Positions 15,773 to 25,054 of a stretch of DNA of 64,000 nt are shown here, one piece after another. Origin of the DNA: Collimonas fungivorans Ter331 (lineage in GTDB: Bacteria > Pseudomonadota > Gammaproteobacteria > Burkholderiales > Burkholderiaceae_D); assembly GCF_000221045.1 (NCBI RefSeq), contig NC_015856.1, forward strand, positions 3,554,542-3,618,541, given 5' to 3'. The notes beneath the pieces are model-generated. The model was not told the origin of the DNA. It was given only the letters and a program-made list of their open reading frames with translations, and did no database searches. Each line of letters starts with the position of its first letter. Positions within the stretch are counted from its first letter, which is position 1. Made by a program: the position numbers and the translations under genes.

Positions 15773-16921
15773 TCAACTCTGCGACGCCTTCGGCAGCAAA
15801 CCGTTGGCGATCACTTCGCCGAACGGCCCCGTCAGCGCCTGCTCGCCGCTGGCGGCGCGGCCTTTGCCCAGCAAAGGGAAAACCAGCTCGGCAAAACGGT
15901 AGGATTCTTCCAGGTGCGGATAACCGGAAAGGATGAAAGTGTCTATGCCCAATGCCGCGTATTCCTGCATCCGTTCCGCCACGGTTTCCGGATCGCCCAC
16001 CAGCGCGGTGCCGGCGCCGCCGCGCACCAGGCCGACACCGGCCCACAGGTTAGGCGACACTTCCAGCTTGTCGCGGCGGCCGCCATGCAGGGCCGCCATG
16101 CGCCGTTGTCCTTCCGAATCCATCTTGGAAAATGCGGCCTGGGCGCGGGCAATCACGTCGTCGTCGACATGGCTGATCAATTCTTCTGCAGCTGCCCATG
16201 CAGCCTGGCTGGTTTCGCGCACGATTACGTGCAGGCGGATTCCGAAACGCACGGTGCGGCCATGCTTGGCGGCGCGCGCGCGGATGTCGGCAATCTTTTC
16301 CGCCACCGCGGCCGGCGGTTCGCCCCAGGTCAGGTAAACGTCGACCTGTTCCGCCGCCAGCTCATGCGCCGGTTCCGAAGAGCCGCCGAAATATAAGGGC
16401 GGATAGGGTTTCTGCACCGGTGGATACAAGGTCTTCGCACCCTTGACCTTGATGTGCTTGCCGATGAAGTTATAACCGGCCTCGCCGCCTTCGCCGGACA
16501 AGGCGCCGCGCCACACCTTCAGGAACTCGGAGGAAATTTCATAACGCTCGGCATGGTCGGCAGACAGGCCGTCTGCTTCCAGCTCGGCCTGGTCGCCGCC
16601 GGTCACGACATTGATCAGCAGGCGGCCATTCGACAGCCGGTCAAAGGTTGACGCCATGCGGATCGCCAGGCCAGGCGTGCTCAGGCCGGGACGGATCGCC
16701 ACCAGGAATTTGAGGCGCTGGGTGAAACCCAGCAAACTGGATGCAACCACCCAGGCATCTTCGCAAGAGCGCCCGGTAGGCAGCAGCACGCCGTCGTAAC
16801 CGAGGGTGTCGGCGGCCACCGCGATCTGCTTCATGTAATCGAAGTTGACCGGGCGCGCGCCCTGCGAGGTGCCGAGGTAACGGCTGTCGCCGTGGGTGGG
16901 AATAAACCAGAAAACGTTCAT
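15773..16921 (-). CDS. ssuD: FMNH2-dependent alkanesulfonate monooxygenase SsuD
   Basis: Cleaves C1-C10-type alkanesulfonates to aldehyde and sulfite with FMNH2 from SsuE. From ATG 16921 the protein has 382 residues, matching the usual 381. The luciferase-like TIM barrel shows [17 protein letters not shown] at the start, [13 protein letters not shown] (Cys near 54), [28 protein letters not shown] and the late HPHL-like [19 protein letters not shown]. Upstream in-frame codons add 22 residues with no ribosome site and are excluded. It stands between ssuA' and ssuC. Confidence 0.97.
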   Translation of the reverse strand: MNVFWFIPTHGDSRYLGTSQGARPVNFDYMKQIAVAADTLGYDGVLLPTGRSCEDAWVVASSLLGFTQRLKFLVAIRPGLSTPGLAIRMASTFDRLSNGRLLINVVTGGDQAELEADGLSADHAERYEISSEFLKVWRGALSGEGGEAGYNFIGKHIKVKGAKTLYPPVQKPYPPLYFGGSSEPAHELAAEQVDVYLTWGEPPAAVAEKIADIRARAAKHGRTVRFGIRLHVIVRETSQAAWAAAEELISHVDDDVIARAQAAFSKMDSEGQRRMAALHGGRRDKLEVSPNLWAGVGLVRGGAGTALVGDPETVAERMQEYAALGIDTFILSGYPHLEESYRFAELVFPLLGKGRAASGEQALTGPFGEVIANGLLPKASQS

Positions 16922-16946
16922 GACTGCTTCCGTATATAAATGTGTT

Positions 16947-17954
16947 TTATTGCTGCGCCAATGGCGCGCTCTTGGGATGCCAGACAATATCGGCCACCTT
17001 GACCGTGCGCGGAATCAGGCCGAGTTCCTTGAAGCTGTCGGCGACACGCTGCTGGTCGGCCACCAGCGCCGGGGCGAGCACCGTGGTCGGCGACGGGTTG
17101 GGACGGCGGCTCAGGAACAGGTGCACCGTGGCCAGGTTCAAGCCGCTCACATCGGCGATCAGCTGCGCCACTTCCTTGCGGTTTTGCTGCACGTAGCGAT
17201 CGGCCTTGGTCAGCTCATCCAGCAGGTTCAATATCGTGCCGGGATAATTTTCGACAAACCCGCGCGCCGCCAGGTAGAACGAATTATTGTTCGACAGGCC
17301 GCTGCCGGTGCTCAGGACGCGCGGCTTGAAACTTAGTTCGGCGGCGCCGTAATACGGATCCCAGATCGCCCAGGCGTCGACGCTGCCGCGCTCAAACGCA
17401 GCGCGCGCATCGGCCGGCGCCAGGTAGACCGGCTGGATGTCGGTCCAGGCCAGGCCGGCTTTCTTGACCGCTCGCACTAGCAGGAATTGCGCGCTGGAGC
17501 CCTTTTGCAGGGCGATCCGCTTGCCTTTCAGGTCCGCCAGCGTCTTGATGTTCGAAGCAGGTTGCACCAGCAGCGCGGAGCTCTCCGGTTTCGGCGGCTC
17601 GGCGCCGACGTACAGCAAATCCTTGTTGGCCGCCTGCGCAAACACTGGCGGGCCATCCCCGGTCAGGCCGAAATCCAGGCTGCCGGCCGACAAAGCTTCC
17701 AGCAGCTGCGGCCCGGCCGGAAATTCCAGCCAGACGATCTTGCTGTTCTTGAAGCGCTGCTCCAGCGTGCTGCGCTGTTTCAGCACCACCAGGTTGACCG
17801 CGCTTTTCTGGAAGCCGATGCGTATCTGCTCGGGCTCCCTGGCTACGGGCTGCGCCTGGCTCAGCGGTGCGGCCAACAGCGTGGCCAAAAGCGGCAGCGC
17901 CATTGCAAGGCGGATTTTCTGCAGAGTACGGCGGCGGAACAAAGAGATAGACAT
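16947..17954 (-). CDS. ssuA: Sulfonate ABC transporter substrate-binding protein, SsuA paralogue 2
   Basis: A 335-residue periplasmic binding protein of the NMT1/SsuA type, starting at ATG 17954 with a basic signal peptide ([19 protein letters not shown], cleavage near SQAQ). Core features: [50 protein letters not shown] and [23 protein letters not shown]. It follows another ssuA-like gene by only 10 bp. The two share the fold and about half of their residues by eye, but differ around the ligand site (TGDGPPV against VGEAPPI), so two sulfonate classes may be served by one SsuBC. Confidence 0.93.
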   Translation of the reverse strand: MSISLFRRRTLQKIRLAMALPLLATLLAAPLSQAQPVAREPEQIRIGFQKSAVNLVVLKQRSTLEQRFKNSKIVWLEFPAGPQLLEALSAGSLDFGLTGDGPPVFAQAANKDLLYVGAEPPKPESSALLVQPASNIKTLADLKGKRIALQKGSSAQFLLVRAVKKAGLAWTDIQPVYLAPADARAAFERGSVDAWAIWDPYYGAAELSFKPRVLSTGSGLSNNNSFYLAARGFVENYPGTILNLLDELTKADRYVQQNRKEVAQLIADVSGLNLATVHLFLSRRPNPSPTTVLAPALVADQQRVADSFKELGLIPRTVKVADIVWHPKSAPLAQQ

Positions 17955-17964
17955 GGGTCCGGCC

Positions 17965-18960
17965 TCAGGATTTGTCTGCCAGCTTGGCTGGCAATACCGC
18001 ATCGCGCGTCGAAATCTTCTTGGGAATCAGCTTCAACTCATAGAAGGTGTCGGCGATCTTCTGCTGCTCGTCCAGCACTTTGCTGTCGACCGGCTTGTAG
18101 ATATGGGCGTAATGCTTGAGGCCGGTTTCGATCACATCCGGCTCCAGCCCCTGGATCGGCGCCAGCTGGGCCGCCGCTTCCTTGTAGTTGGCGCGTATCC
18201 ACTGGCCCTCCTTGCCGGCTTCTTCCAGGACGGCGTTGACTACCGCCTGGTTCTTTTCCGCGTACTTGCGCGCGCTCAGGAAAAACTGGTGATGGCTGAC
18301 GACGCCGCTGCCGCTCGCCAGGACGCGGGCATCGATCTGCTTGATCGCCGCCGTCTGGAACGGATCCCAGATCGCCCAGCCATCGACCGCGCCACGCTCG
18401 AAAGCGGCGCGGGCGTCGGCCGGCGCCAGGTAGATCGGCTGGAATTCGGTATAGGCGATGCCGCCCTTCTTCAGCAGGCTGATCACCAGCCAGTGCACGT
18501 CTGAACCCTTGTTGAAGGCGATTTTCTTGCCTTTCAGCTGCGCCAGCGAAGTGATCGGCGAATTCTTCGGCACCAGGATGCTCTCCGCTTCCGGCGTCGG
18601 GATTTCGTAAGCACTGTAGACAAAATCGGCGCCGGCAGCCTGGGCTACGATAGGCGGCGCTTCGCCGACATAACCGAAATCGACTGAACCGACATTCAAG
18701 GCTTCCAGCAGTTGCGGGCCGGCGGCGAACTCGGCCCACTTGACCTCGATGCCTTGCGCCGCCAGGCGTTTTTCCAATGTGCCATGGGCTTTCAGCAGGA
18801 CCAGGGTGCTGGCGGCTTTCTGGTAACCGATGCGCAGCACCTGCTTGTCCTGCGCCTGCGCCAGTTGCGGCAAGCCTGTGAAGGCGGCGCCGGCGACGAC
18901 CGCAGAGAGCAGCGCCAGCACCTGGCGCCTTGTGTGTTTGTTGCTGGTCGAGACTGTCAT
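17965..18960 (-). CDS. ssuA: Sulfonate ABC transporter substrate-binding protein, SsuA paralogue 1
   Basis: A 331-residue periplasmic binding protein starting at ATG 18960. The N-terminus KHTRRQVLALLSAVVAGAAF has a twin-Arg followed by a hydrophobic stretch, so Tat export is possible, although Sec export is also compatible. Core: [68 protein letters not shown]. It is the closer match to standard SsuA in position, 125 bp after ssuE. Confidence 0.94.
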   Translation of the reverse strand: MTVSTSNKHTRRQVLALLSAVVAGAAFTGLPQLAQAQDKQVLRIGYQKAASTLVLLKAHGTLEKRLAAQGIEVKWAEFAAGPQLLEALNVGSVDFGYVGEAPPIVAQAAGADFVYSAYEIPTPEAESILVPKNSPITSLAQLKGKKIAFNKGSDVHWLVISLLKKGGIAYTEFQPIYLAPADARAAFERGAVDGWAIWDPFQTAAIKQIDARVLASGSGVVSHHQFFLSARKYAEKNQAVVNAVLEEAGKEGQWIRANYKEAAAQLAPIQGLEPDVIETGLKHYAHIYKPVDSKVLDEQQKIADTFYELKLIPKKISTRDAVLPAKLADKS

Positions 18961-19085
18961 TGCATGCTTCCTGTTTTTTTAGACAAAACGATCCCCGCCG
19001 CCGGTCAAGGCAGATTTTTCAAGCGCTGGGCGGGGTAAGTTGCTTAGTTAACTGATTCGATTAGCTGATCCGGCTGGATTTCCCG

Positions 19086-19676
19086 CTACACGCTACATCG
19101 CACCTGCGAAAACGGAATCGGATCGAAATGGTTGCTGCCGGTCTTGCGTAAAGCCAGCAAGCTGTCCGACAACTGCTGCACGCCTTCGTTAATCCGCTGG
19201 AAGATCGCCTGGTCCAGGCTCAAGCCCTCCTGCTCCGACCACTGCACCTGTGCTTCCGTCGCATAGATGCTGGGCAGTACATGCCTGGCCGCCAGCGACG
19301 ACAATACCGGCCGCAAGGCGTAATCCAGCGCCAGCATGTGCGACTGGCTGCCGCCGGTGGCCAGCGGCAGCACCAGCTTGTCGGTCAGGCCGAACTGCGG
19401 CAGCAGGTCGAGGAACGCTTTCAGCACGCCGCTGTACGAAGCCTTGTAGACCGGCGTCGCCACCACCACCGCGGTGGCTTGCGCTACCTGCGCCAGCGCC
19501 GCCTGGATCGCCGCGTGGTTGAAATCGGCCCGCAGCAGCGCATCGCCCGGCAGGTCGCGCACATCCAGTTTGCTGTAGCGATGTCCCAGCACGGCCAGCT
19601 TTTCACCTGTGTAATGCAATAAACGGGTAGAACGCGAAGGCGCGGACGGGCTGCCGGCCAATAACAAAATAGTCAT
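19086..19676 (-). CDS. ssuE: NAD(P)H-dependent FMN reductase SsuE
   Basis: Supplies FMNH2 to SsuD. The 196-residue flavodoxin-like protein shows the phosphate-binding start ILLLAGSPSAPSRSTRLL, ATPVYKASYSGVLKAFLDLLP (dimer/flavin region) and LATGGSQSHMLALDYALRPVL. ATG 19676 is chosen over a TTG nine bases upstream because the conserved family start is MTILLL-like; neither has a strong ribosome site. It is the first gene of the ssu operon on the minus strand. Confidence 0.93.
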   Translation of the reverse strand: MTILLLAGSPSAPSRSTRLLHYTGEKLAVLGHRYSKLDVRDLPGDALLRADFNHAAIQAALAQVAQATAVVVATPVYKASYSGVLKAFLDLLPQFGLTDKLVLPLATGGSQSHMLALDYALRPVLSSLAARHVLPSIYATEAQVQWSEQEGLSLDQAIFQRINEGVQQLSDSLLALRKTGSNHFDPIPFSQVRCSV

Positions 19677-19693
19677 CTGTAGCAATCTTGAAA

Positions 19694-19714
19694 CCGCCCT
19701 GCCAGGCAGGGCGG
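19694..19714 (-). terminator. Perfect 10-bp inverted repeat after sbp
   Basis: CCGCCCTGCC-A-GGCAGGGCGG lies 29 bp downstream of the sbp stop (minus strand) and just upstream of ssuE. The stem is very stable but only three T follow on the minus strand, so it may terminate weakly, or insulate sbp from the ssu operon. Confidence 0.5.
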
Positions 19715-19743
19715 CTGAATCATGGTCATTCCGGCCAGCCGGC

Positions 19744-20760
19744 TTATTTCACGCCAGGCTGGTAAATCTTGTCGAACACGCCGCCGTCGCTGAAGTGGGT
19801 CTTCTGTGCATTTTTCCAGCCGCCGAAAGTGTCGTCTATGGTGAACAGGGTCAGCTTCGGAAACTTGCTGGCGTATTTGGCGGCGACTTTAGGATCGATC
19901 GGACGGTAGTAATTGTGGGCGGCGATTTCCTGGCCTTCCGGCGAGTACAGGTACTCCAGGTAGGCTTGCGCAATCTTGCGTGTGCCGCGCTTGTCGACCA
20001 CCTTGTCGACCACTGCCACCGGCGGTTCCGCCAGGATGCTCAGCGACGGGAAGACGGTATCGAACTTGCCTTTGCCGAACTCCGCTTCCACCAGGTAAGC
20101 CTCGTTTTCCCACGACAGCAGCACGTCGCCGACGCCGCGCTCGGCAAACGTCACGGTCGAACCGCGCGCGCCGGAATCCAGCACCGGCACGTTCTTGTAC
20201 AGGCGCGAGATGAAATCGCGCGCCTTGGCGTCGTCGTTATTGTTCTTCTTCAGCGCATAACCGTAAGCGGCCAGGTAGGCCCAGCGCGCGCCGCCGGAAG
20301 TTTTCGGATTGGCCACCACTACCGACACGCCAGGCTTGACCAGGTCGTCCCAGTCCTTGATGCCCTTGGGATTGCCCTTGCGCACCAGCAGCACGATGGT
20401 CGAAGTGTATGGGGTGCTGTTATGCGGCAAGCGTTTTTGCCAGTCGGCCGGCAACAGCTTGGCTTTTTCGGAAATCTCGTCGATATCGTAGGCCAGCGCC
20501 AGGGTCACCACGTCGGCTTCCAGGCCGTCGATCACCGAGCGCCCCTGCTTGCCGGAGCCGCCATGCGACGCCTTCAGGGTGAGGTTGTCGCCGGTCTTGT
20601 CTTTCCAGTATTTGGCAAAAGCCTTGTTGTACTCTTGGTACAGCTCACGTGTCGGATCGTAAGAAACATTGAGCAGCGAAAAATCAGCCGCATGAACAAT
20701 CTGCGCACTCTGGGCCACCAAGGCGATGGCGATGACCGACCTGACTATTTTCTTCAACAT
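19744..20760 (-). CDS. sbp: Sulfate-binding periplasmic protein Sbp
   Basis: A 338-residue sulfate/thiosulfate binding protein from ATG 20760. Signal peptide [20 protein letters not shown], cleavage near VHAAD; then [17 protein letters not shown], the oxyanion-binding [25 protein letters not shown], and [19 protein letters not shown]. These are standard Sbp/CysP features. It is monocistronic here, 17 kb from cysTWA, yet adjacent to the sulfonate operon, forming a sulfur-acquisition block. Upstream TTGCATAAGG is shared with cysT. Confidence 0.96.
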   Translation of the reverse strand: MLKKIVRSVIAIALVAQSAQIVHAADFSLLNVSYDPTRELYQEYNKAFAKYWKDKTGDNLTLKASHGGSGKQGRSVIDGLEADVVTLALAYDIDEISEKAKLLPADWQKRLPHNSTPYTSTIVLLVRKGNPKGIKDWDDLVKPGVSVVVANPKTSGGARWAYLAAYGYALKKNNNDDAKARDFISRLYKNVPVLDSGARGSTVTFAERGVGDVLLSWENEAYLVEAEFGKGKFDTVFPSLSILAEPPVAVVDKVVDKRGTRKIAQAYLEYLYSPEGQEIAAHNYYRPIDPKVAAKYASKFPKLTLFTIDDTFGGWKNAQKTHFSDGGVFDKIYQPGVK

Positions 20761-20850
20761 GTTCTGCTTCCCTTGTTTGTGAATATTTTTGTTTTGAGGA
20801 ATACAGATTAATGAGGCGGCCTGGAAAACAAAACGAATTCTTTCTTCTCT

Positions 20851-20860
20851 CCTTATGCAA
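20851..20860 (-). promoter_or_regulatory. Candidate sulfur-regulon operator upstream of sbp
   Basis: Minus-strand TTGCATAAGG, about 90 bp ahead of the sbp start, identical to 2752-2761 upstream of cysT. AATTC lies ten bases away in both (8 in cysT). Factor assignment (CysB-type) is inference. Confidence 0.4.
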
Positions 20861-21007
20861 AAAACAGATATGTATGGACCGGCCGGATGAATAAGGAGGG
20901 TGCTCATTCCCGCTGAATTAGCATATAGCTGGACAAGCTGTAAGGAATCGCAATCTCGGGCGACTAGACAACAACAGTGTTGCCCATTCCCCTAGCCGGA
21001 ACCGTAC

Positions 21008-21478
21008 ATGAAAAGATTCCTCGCCTATTTCGCCTCCCACCTGCTGGCTGTCGCCATTGGTTTTGCCGGCGGCATCTATCTATTGCCGATTCTCACCGCC
21101 GGCGCCGGCCCGAGCGCGGCCGAGCTTAAGCAGGCTAGCGGCACAGCACGCCATAGCGGGATGTTCAAGAAGGATTTGCCGGGAAGCGATTTCCTGCATT
21201 GGGCGCAAGGTACGGTGACCCTCAGCGACGACACCATCGCCTTCGAAGGCAGCATCGCCCCCGGCCCTGACTACAAGGTGTACCTGACATCTGCATATGT
21301 CGACAACAAGGCCGATTTCCTCAAGCTCAAGGAACGCTCCCTGCGCGTAGGGGAAGTCAAGACTTTCGACCGTTTTATCGTCAAGCCGGCGCAGCCGCTG
21401 GACCTGGCCAAATACAATACGGTCGTCATCTGGTGCGAGACTTACTCGCAGTTCATCAGCGCCGCGCAGTTCCGCTAG
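21008..21478 (+). CDS. Membrane-anchored DM13-domain protein
   Basis: A 156-residue protein with an N-terminal hydrophobic segment (residues about 8-30, LAYFASHLLAVAIGFAGGIYLLPIL) that is an anchor or uncleaved signal. A DM13 domain follows: GTARHSGMFKKDLPGSDFLHWAQGTVTL, SIAPGPDYKVYLTS and the terminal YNTVVIWCETYSQFISAAQF with the conserved Cys. DM13 domains are proposed redox or electron-transfer modules in exported proteins, but function is unproven. The gene is divergent from sbp and its end overlaps the convergent MFS gene by 23 bp. Confidence 0.87.
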   Translation: MKRFLAYFASHLLAVAIGFAGGIYLLPILTAGAGPSAAELKQASGTARHSGMFKKDLPGSDFLHWAQGTVTLSDDTIAFEGSIAPGPDYKVYLTSAYVDNKADFLKLKERSLRVGEVKTFDRFIVKPAQPLDLAKYNTVVIWCETYSQFISAAQFR

Positions 21479-22628
21479 TTCCTGCCACCCCAAGATAGGC
21501 GCTGGAGGCCACCAGCAGCAATGCGCAGCCCAGGCCGCCGAAAGCGATGCTCAGGCTGCTGGCATGCGCCACAAAGCCGATCAGGGCCGGGCCAGCCAGG
21601 ATGCCGGCATAACCGATGGTGGTAATGGCGGCGATCGCCAGGCTGGCTGGCATGGCGCCGTGGTTGCCGGCGGCGCTGAACAGGATCGGCACGATATTGG
21701 AAGCACCCAGGCCGATCAGCACGAAACCGGCCAGCGCCACTGCAGCGCTTGGCGCAGAGACGGCGACAAAGAAACCGCCGGCGGCGCACAAGCCGCCCAG
21801 CAGCAGCACGCGCTTAGCGCCGAAACGGCGCACCACGCGATCTCCCGTCAGGCGGCCGCAAGTCATGGCGATGGCGAAAGCAGCATAGCCGAGGCCGCCC
21901 TGGCTGGCATCCAGTCCGCGCGTGGCGGTCAGGAACAATGCGCTCCAGTCGAGGATCGCCCCCTCCACCAGGAACACGATAAAGCACAGCACGCCGATGA
22001 AGATCACGGCGCCATGCGGCAGCACGAACAGCGCGCCGCGTTCACTCGCCTCCGGCGCGCGCAGCAAGTGCGGCGCCGCCGGCAGCAATAGCGCAGCAAC
22101 CAGAAGCGCCGCCAGCCCGCTGGCCGTCGACGGACTCAAGCCCAGCCACAGCAACAGCGCCACGCCGCCGGCGCCGACAAAGCCGCCGACGCTGAACATG
22201 CCGTGGAAACCCGACATGAGCGCGCCGCCGCTGGCCTTCTCCACCATCACCGCATGCACATTCATGGCGACATCCAGCGTGCCGATGGCGGCGCCGAAAA
22301 AGAACAAGCCTATGCCCAGCTGCAGCGGACTGGCGGCCAGCGCCAAGCAGGGAAGAATCAGGCAAGCCAGCGCACCGGCGCTCAGCACCACGCGGCGGCA
22401 ACCGAGGCGCGCCGCCAGCATGCCGGTTACCGGCATCGATAGCAGCGAGCCGACGCCCAGGCAAAGCAGCAGCAAGCCAAGCTCAGCCTCGCCCACGCCC
22501 AGCCGCGCTTTCACATACGGCACCAGCGGCGCCCAGGCCGACATCGCCAGCCCGGCGCAGAGAAATGCCAGCCGCGTGGCGTAGCGCTGTTTGGGGCCGA
22601 TGAGATTCATGGCATTGTTTTGCATCAT
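21456..22628 (-). CDS. MFS transporter, YbjJ-like
   Basis: A 390-residue major facilitator with 12 predicted spans and typical cytoplasmic loops (ARLGCRR between spans 2 and 3; TGDRVVRRFGAKR at the matching place in the second half). The motif GTLDVAMNVHAVMVEKASG is characteristic of the YbjJ-type subgroup, whose substrates are not known. Its start overlaps the stop of the DeoR gene as ATGATGA, so the two form an operon and the regulator probably controls the transporter. The 3' end overlaps the DM13 gene by 23 bp. Confidence 0.9.
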   Translation of the reverse strand: MMQNNAMNLIGPKQRYATRLAFLCAGLAMSAWAPLVPYVKARLGVGEAELGLLLLCLGVGSLLSMPVTGMLAARLGCRRVVLSAGALACLILPCLALAASPLQLGIGLFFFGAAIGTLDVAMNVHAVMVEKASGGALMSGFHGMFSVGGFVGAGGVALLLWLGLSPSTASGLAALLVAALLLPAAPHLLRAPEASERGALFVLPHGAVIFIGVLCFIVFLVEGAILDWSALFLTATRGLDASQGGLGYAAFAIAMTCGRLTGDRVVRRFGAKRVLLLGGLCAAGGFFVAVSAPSAAVALAGFVLIGLGASNIVPILFSAAGNHGAMPASLAIAAITTIGYAGILAGPALIGFVAHASSLSIAFGGLGCALLLVASSAYLGVAGTSGTARR

Positions 22629-23401
22629 ACGGCCTCGGCATACAGCAGTTGCACGCCTTGCCGGCCGAATTGCGCGGCCTGCCTGCGGTCGGCGCCGGAC
22701 TCCAGCACCAGGTACGTCAGATGCTCAGCCGGCAATACCGCAAACGGCGCCGCCGTGCCGATTTTTTCCCTGGTGGCGGCCACCAGCACCGCCTTGCTGG
22801 CGGCCGCCAGGCTGCGCTTGAATTCGGCCTCTTCATAGTTGAAGCAGCTCAGCCCGGCTTCAGCATCGACGCCACAAGCGCCGAGGAAGAAAATGTCCGG
22901 CCGCATCCGCTCGGCATCGCGCAGGGCGGCGGCGCCGAGGTTGGCGCCGCTGCGGGCGTCGACCCGGCCGCCGACCATGATCAGCTCGATCTCCGGCCGC
23001 TCCAGCAGCGCCAGCGCCACTGCCGCGGCATTGGTCAGCACCGTCAGCGGCAGCGCTGGCAGGGCCGCCGCAATGGCCAGGTTGGTTGAGCCGGCGTCGA
23101 TGAATAACACGTTGCCGGCGGAAACCAGCGTTACCGCCGCCTGCGCCAGCCGTGCCTTGCGTTGCGGCGCCAGCTTGCTGCGTTCGGCCAACGGCGTAGC
23201 GGCAGGCGCCGGCGGCAAGGCGCCGCCATATACTCGGGTGCAGAGGCCGGCCGCCGCCAGGTCGCGTAAATCGCGCCGGATGGTGTCCTCGGAAACATTC
23301 AGCTGTTGCGCCAGATCCAGCGCCAGCACCCGGCCGTCCGCCAACAGCCGTTGCTGGATAAGCGCGTGGCGCTCCTTGAGCAGCAGATTCGCAGTATTCA
23401 T
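22625..23401 (-). CDS. DeoR/GlpR-family transcriptional regulator
   Basis: A 258-residue repressor: N-terminal DeoR helix-turn-helix (ERHALIQQRLLADG, then LAQQLNVSEDTIRRDLRDLAAAGLCTRVYGGA) and a C-terminal DeoRC sensor domain with LFIDAGSTNLAIAAALP, IMVGGRVDARSGANLG, FFLGACGVDAEAGLSC and ASKAVLVAATREKIG. Such domains sense phosphorylated sugars or related metabolites. It heads an operon with the MFS gene and has a direct-repeat candidate operator just upstream. Confidence 0.93.
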   Translation of the reverse strand: MNTANLLLKERHALIQQRLLADGRVLALDLAQQLNVSEDTIRRDLRDLAAAGLCTRVYGGALPPAPAATPLAERSKLAPQRKARLAQAAVTLVSAGNVLFIDAGSTNLAIAAALPALPLTVLTNAAAVALALLERPEIELIMVGGRVDARSGANLGAAALRDAERMRPDIFFLGACGVDAEAGLSCFNYEEAEFKRSLAAASKAVLVAATREKIGTAAPFAVLPAEHLTYLVLESGADRRQAAQFGRQGVQLLYAEAV

Positions 23402-23414
23402 ATAACCTCACATC

Positions 23415-23447
23415 ATGCACAAACACGTATAAATATACACAAACGTG
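23415..23447. promoter_or_regulatory. Direct-repeat candidate DeoR operator
   Basis: Two 13-mers, ATGCACAAACACG at 23415-23427 and ATACACAAACGTG at 23435-23447, match at 10 of 13 positions with starts 20 bp apart, that is two helical turns. They lie 14 bp upstream of the DeoR start. TGCAC and GTGCA at the outer edges also give inverted symmetry. DeoR-family repressors often autoregulate through repeats so spaced. Confidence 0.5.
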
Positions 23448-23504
23448 CAATCATGGGCAAGTTTTTGCCGCCGGTATATTTCCCGGCGCCTGCAGCATTC
23501 AAGA

Positions 23505-23939
23505 TCAGGTCAGGAGAGGATAAAGAATCACCGCCCAGGTAGCGACAGCCAGCACACAAGTCAGCAGCACCGCGGCGCTGCCGAAATCCTTGGCGTTCTT
23601 GGAGAGTGGATTGCGTTCCAGCGAAACCCGGTCCACCACCGCTTCAATCGCCGAATTGATCAGCTCGATGATGATGATCCAGACCAGCACCGCGATCAAC
23701 AGCAGTTTCTGCAGCGGCGTCACCGGCAGCAGCAAGGCGACAATGATGCCGGGAATGACGACCATCAGTTCCTGGCGGAATGCATGCTCGTTTTTCCAGG
23801 CCGACTTGAAACCTTCCGCCGAATAGAAGAACGCTGAAAAAATCCTCTTGAACCCGCTGGTGCTTTTGAATTCGCTGATCGGCTGCGGCTGTGCGTCTTG
23901 CGACCGTTGCGACTGCGGTGATTGCTTGTTTTCGCTCAT
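23505..23939 (-). CDS. dgkA: Diacylglycerol kinase DgkA
   Basis: A 144-residue integral membrane kinase that recycles diacylglycerol to phosphatidate. After a polar extension of about 30 residues not present in the 122-residue E. coli enzyme come GFKSAWKNEHAFRQEL (amphipathic helix with the catalytic Glu region), three spans, and the signature ELINSAIEAVVDRVS with ..NPLSKNAKDFGSAAV. The gene stands alone between the DeoR promoter and the IclR gene. Confidence 0.95.
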   Translation of the reverse strand: MSENKQSPQSQRSQDAQPQPISEFKSTSGFKRIFSAFFYSAEGFKSAWKNEHAFRQELMVVIPGIIVALLLPVTPLQKLLLIAVLVWIIIIELINSAIEAVVDRVSLERNPLSKNAKDFGSAAVLLTCVLAVATWAVILYPLLT

Positions 23940-24144
23940 GCTGTGCTAGGCCTGGCTTGCTGTGATGGAAACGCCGGTTTGCGTTAGCGAATTTTAACAG
24001 CCTTGCTGCGCTGCACGCCAAATGCTTTTCCTATGGCCTGCGGCAATGCGCCGGCTCGTGAATGCACTCTAATCGGCGACAATAACAAAGCATAACTTTT
24101 CACATTATGATATAAACATTCCATTGCAATGCACCATTACGCCA

Positions 24145-24927
24145 ATGAAAACAGCTACTACCGACGACACCGATAAGATTTCGATCCAGGTTATCGAGCG
24201 CATGATTTCACTGCTTGATACGCTGGCGCTCTACCCTGATCCGGTCAGCCTGAAAGAATTATCGGCCGTCACCGGCTTGCATCCGTCGACCGCGCACCGG
24301 ATCCTCAACGACCTGGTGGTAAAGCGTTTTGTCGACCGCTCCGAGCCGGGCAGCTACCGGCTGGGCATGCGCCTGCTGGAACTGGGCAATGTCGTCAAAA
24401 GCCGGCTCAACGTGCGTGAAGCAGCGCTCGATTTCATGCGCGGCTTGCATCGCAAGACCAACCAGACGGTCAACCTGTCGGTGCGCCAAAGCGATGAAAT
24501 CGTCTACATCGACCGGGCGTTTTCGGAACGCTCAGGCATGCAGGTGGTGCGCGCCATCGGCGGCCGGGCGCCGTTGCACCTGACCTCCACCGGCAAACTG
24601 TTTTTGTCCATCGACGATCCGAAAATGGTGCGCGCCTATGCCACCCGCACCGGGCTGGCCGGACACAACAAGAATTCCATCACCGACCTCAGCAAGCTGG
24701 AGCGCGAATTGAGCCTGGTGCGCGCGCTCGGTTATGCGCGCGACAACGAGGAACTGGAACTGGGCGTGCGCTGCATGGCGGCCGGCATCCGCGACGATTC
24801 CGGCAAGATGGTGGCCGGCCTGTCGATCTCGGCGCCGGCCGATCGCCTGCAAGAAGAATGGGTGGAAGACCTGATCAACACCGCCAACCAGATTTCCGCT
24901 GTGCTGGGATATACCTCGCAACAGTAA
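24145..24927 (+). CDS. IclR-family transcriptional regulator
   Basis: A 260-residue regulator with an N-terminal winged helix-turn-helix (LKELSAVTGLHPSTAHRILNDLVVKRFVDR, residues about 33-62) and a C-terminal IclR effector domain (GKLFLSIDDPKMVRAY, RGLGYARDNEELELGVRCMAAGI-like region with the conserved Cys, and GLSISAPADRL). ATG 24145 is preferred to a TTG 21 bases upstream. It has no obvious target neighbour; dgkA is divergent and pbpG convergent. A strong terminator follows. Confidence 0.92.
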   Translation: MKTATTDDTDKISIQVIERMISLLDTLALYPDPVSLKELSAVTGLHPSTAHRILNDLVVKRFVDRSEPGSYRLGMRLLELGNVVKSRLNVREAALDFMRGLHRKTNQTVNLSVRQSDEIVYIDRAFSERSGMQVVRAIGGRAPLHLTSTGKLFLSIDDPKMVRAYATRTGLAGHNKNSITDLSKLERELSLVRALGYARDNEELELGVRCMAAGIRDDSGKMVAGLSISAPADRLQEEWVEDLINTANQISAVLGYTSQQ

Positions 24928-24963
24928 GCCCAGCATCGCAGCGAGAGATAAATAGCAGGACAT

Positions 24964-25006
24964 AAAAAAAACAGAGTTTATTCGCAATGAATAAACTCTG
25001 TTTTTT
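24964..25006. terminator. Bidirectional intrinsic terminator between iclR-type gene and pbpG
   Basis: Perfect 12-bp stem ACAGAGTTTATT / AATAAACTCTGT with a 7-nt loop, extended by A/T runs on both sides so that either strand ends in a U tract. It serves the IclR gene (plus) and pbpG (minus). Confidence 0.9.
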
Positions 25007-25054
25007 ATGCCGGATGATAATCCGGTCTGCTTAGTCTACGTCCCGCGGTAAATC

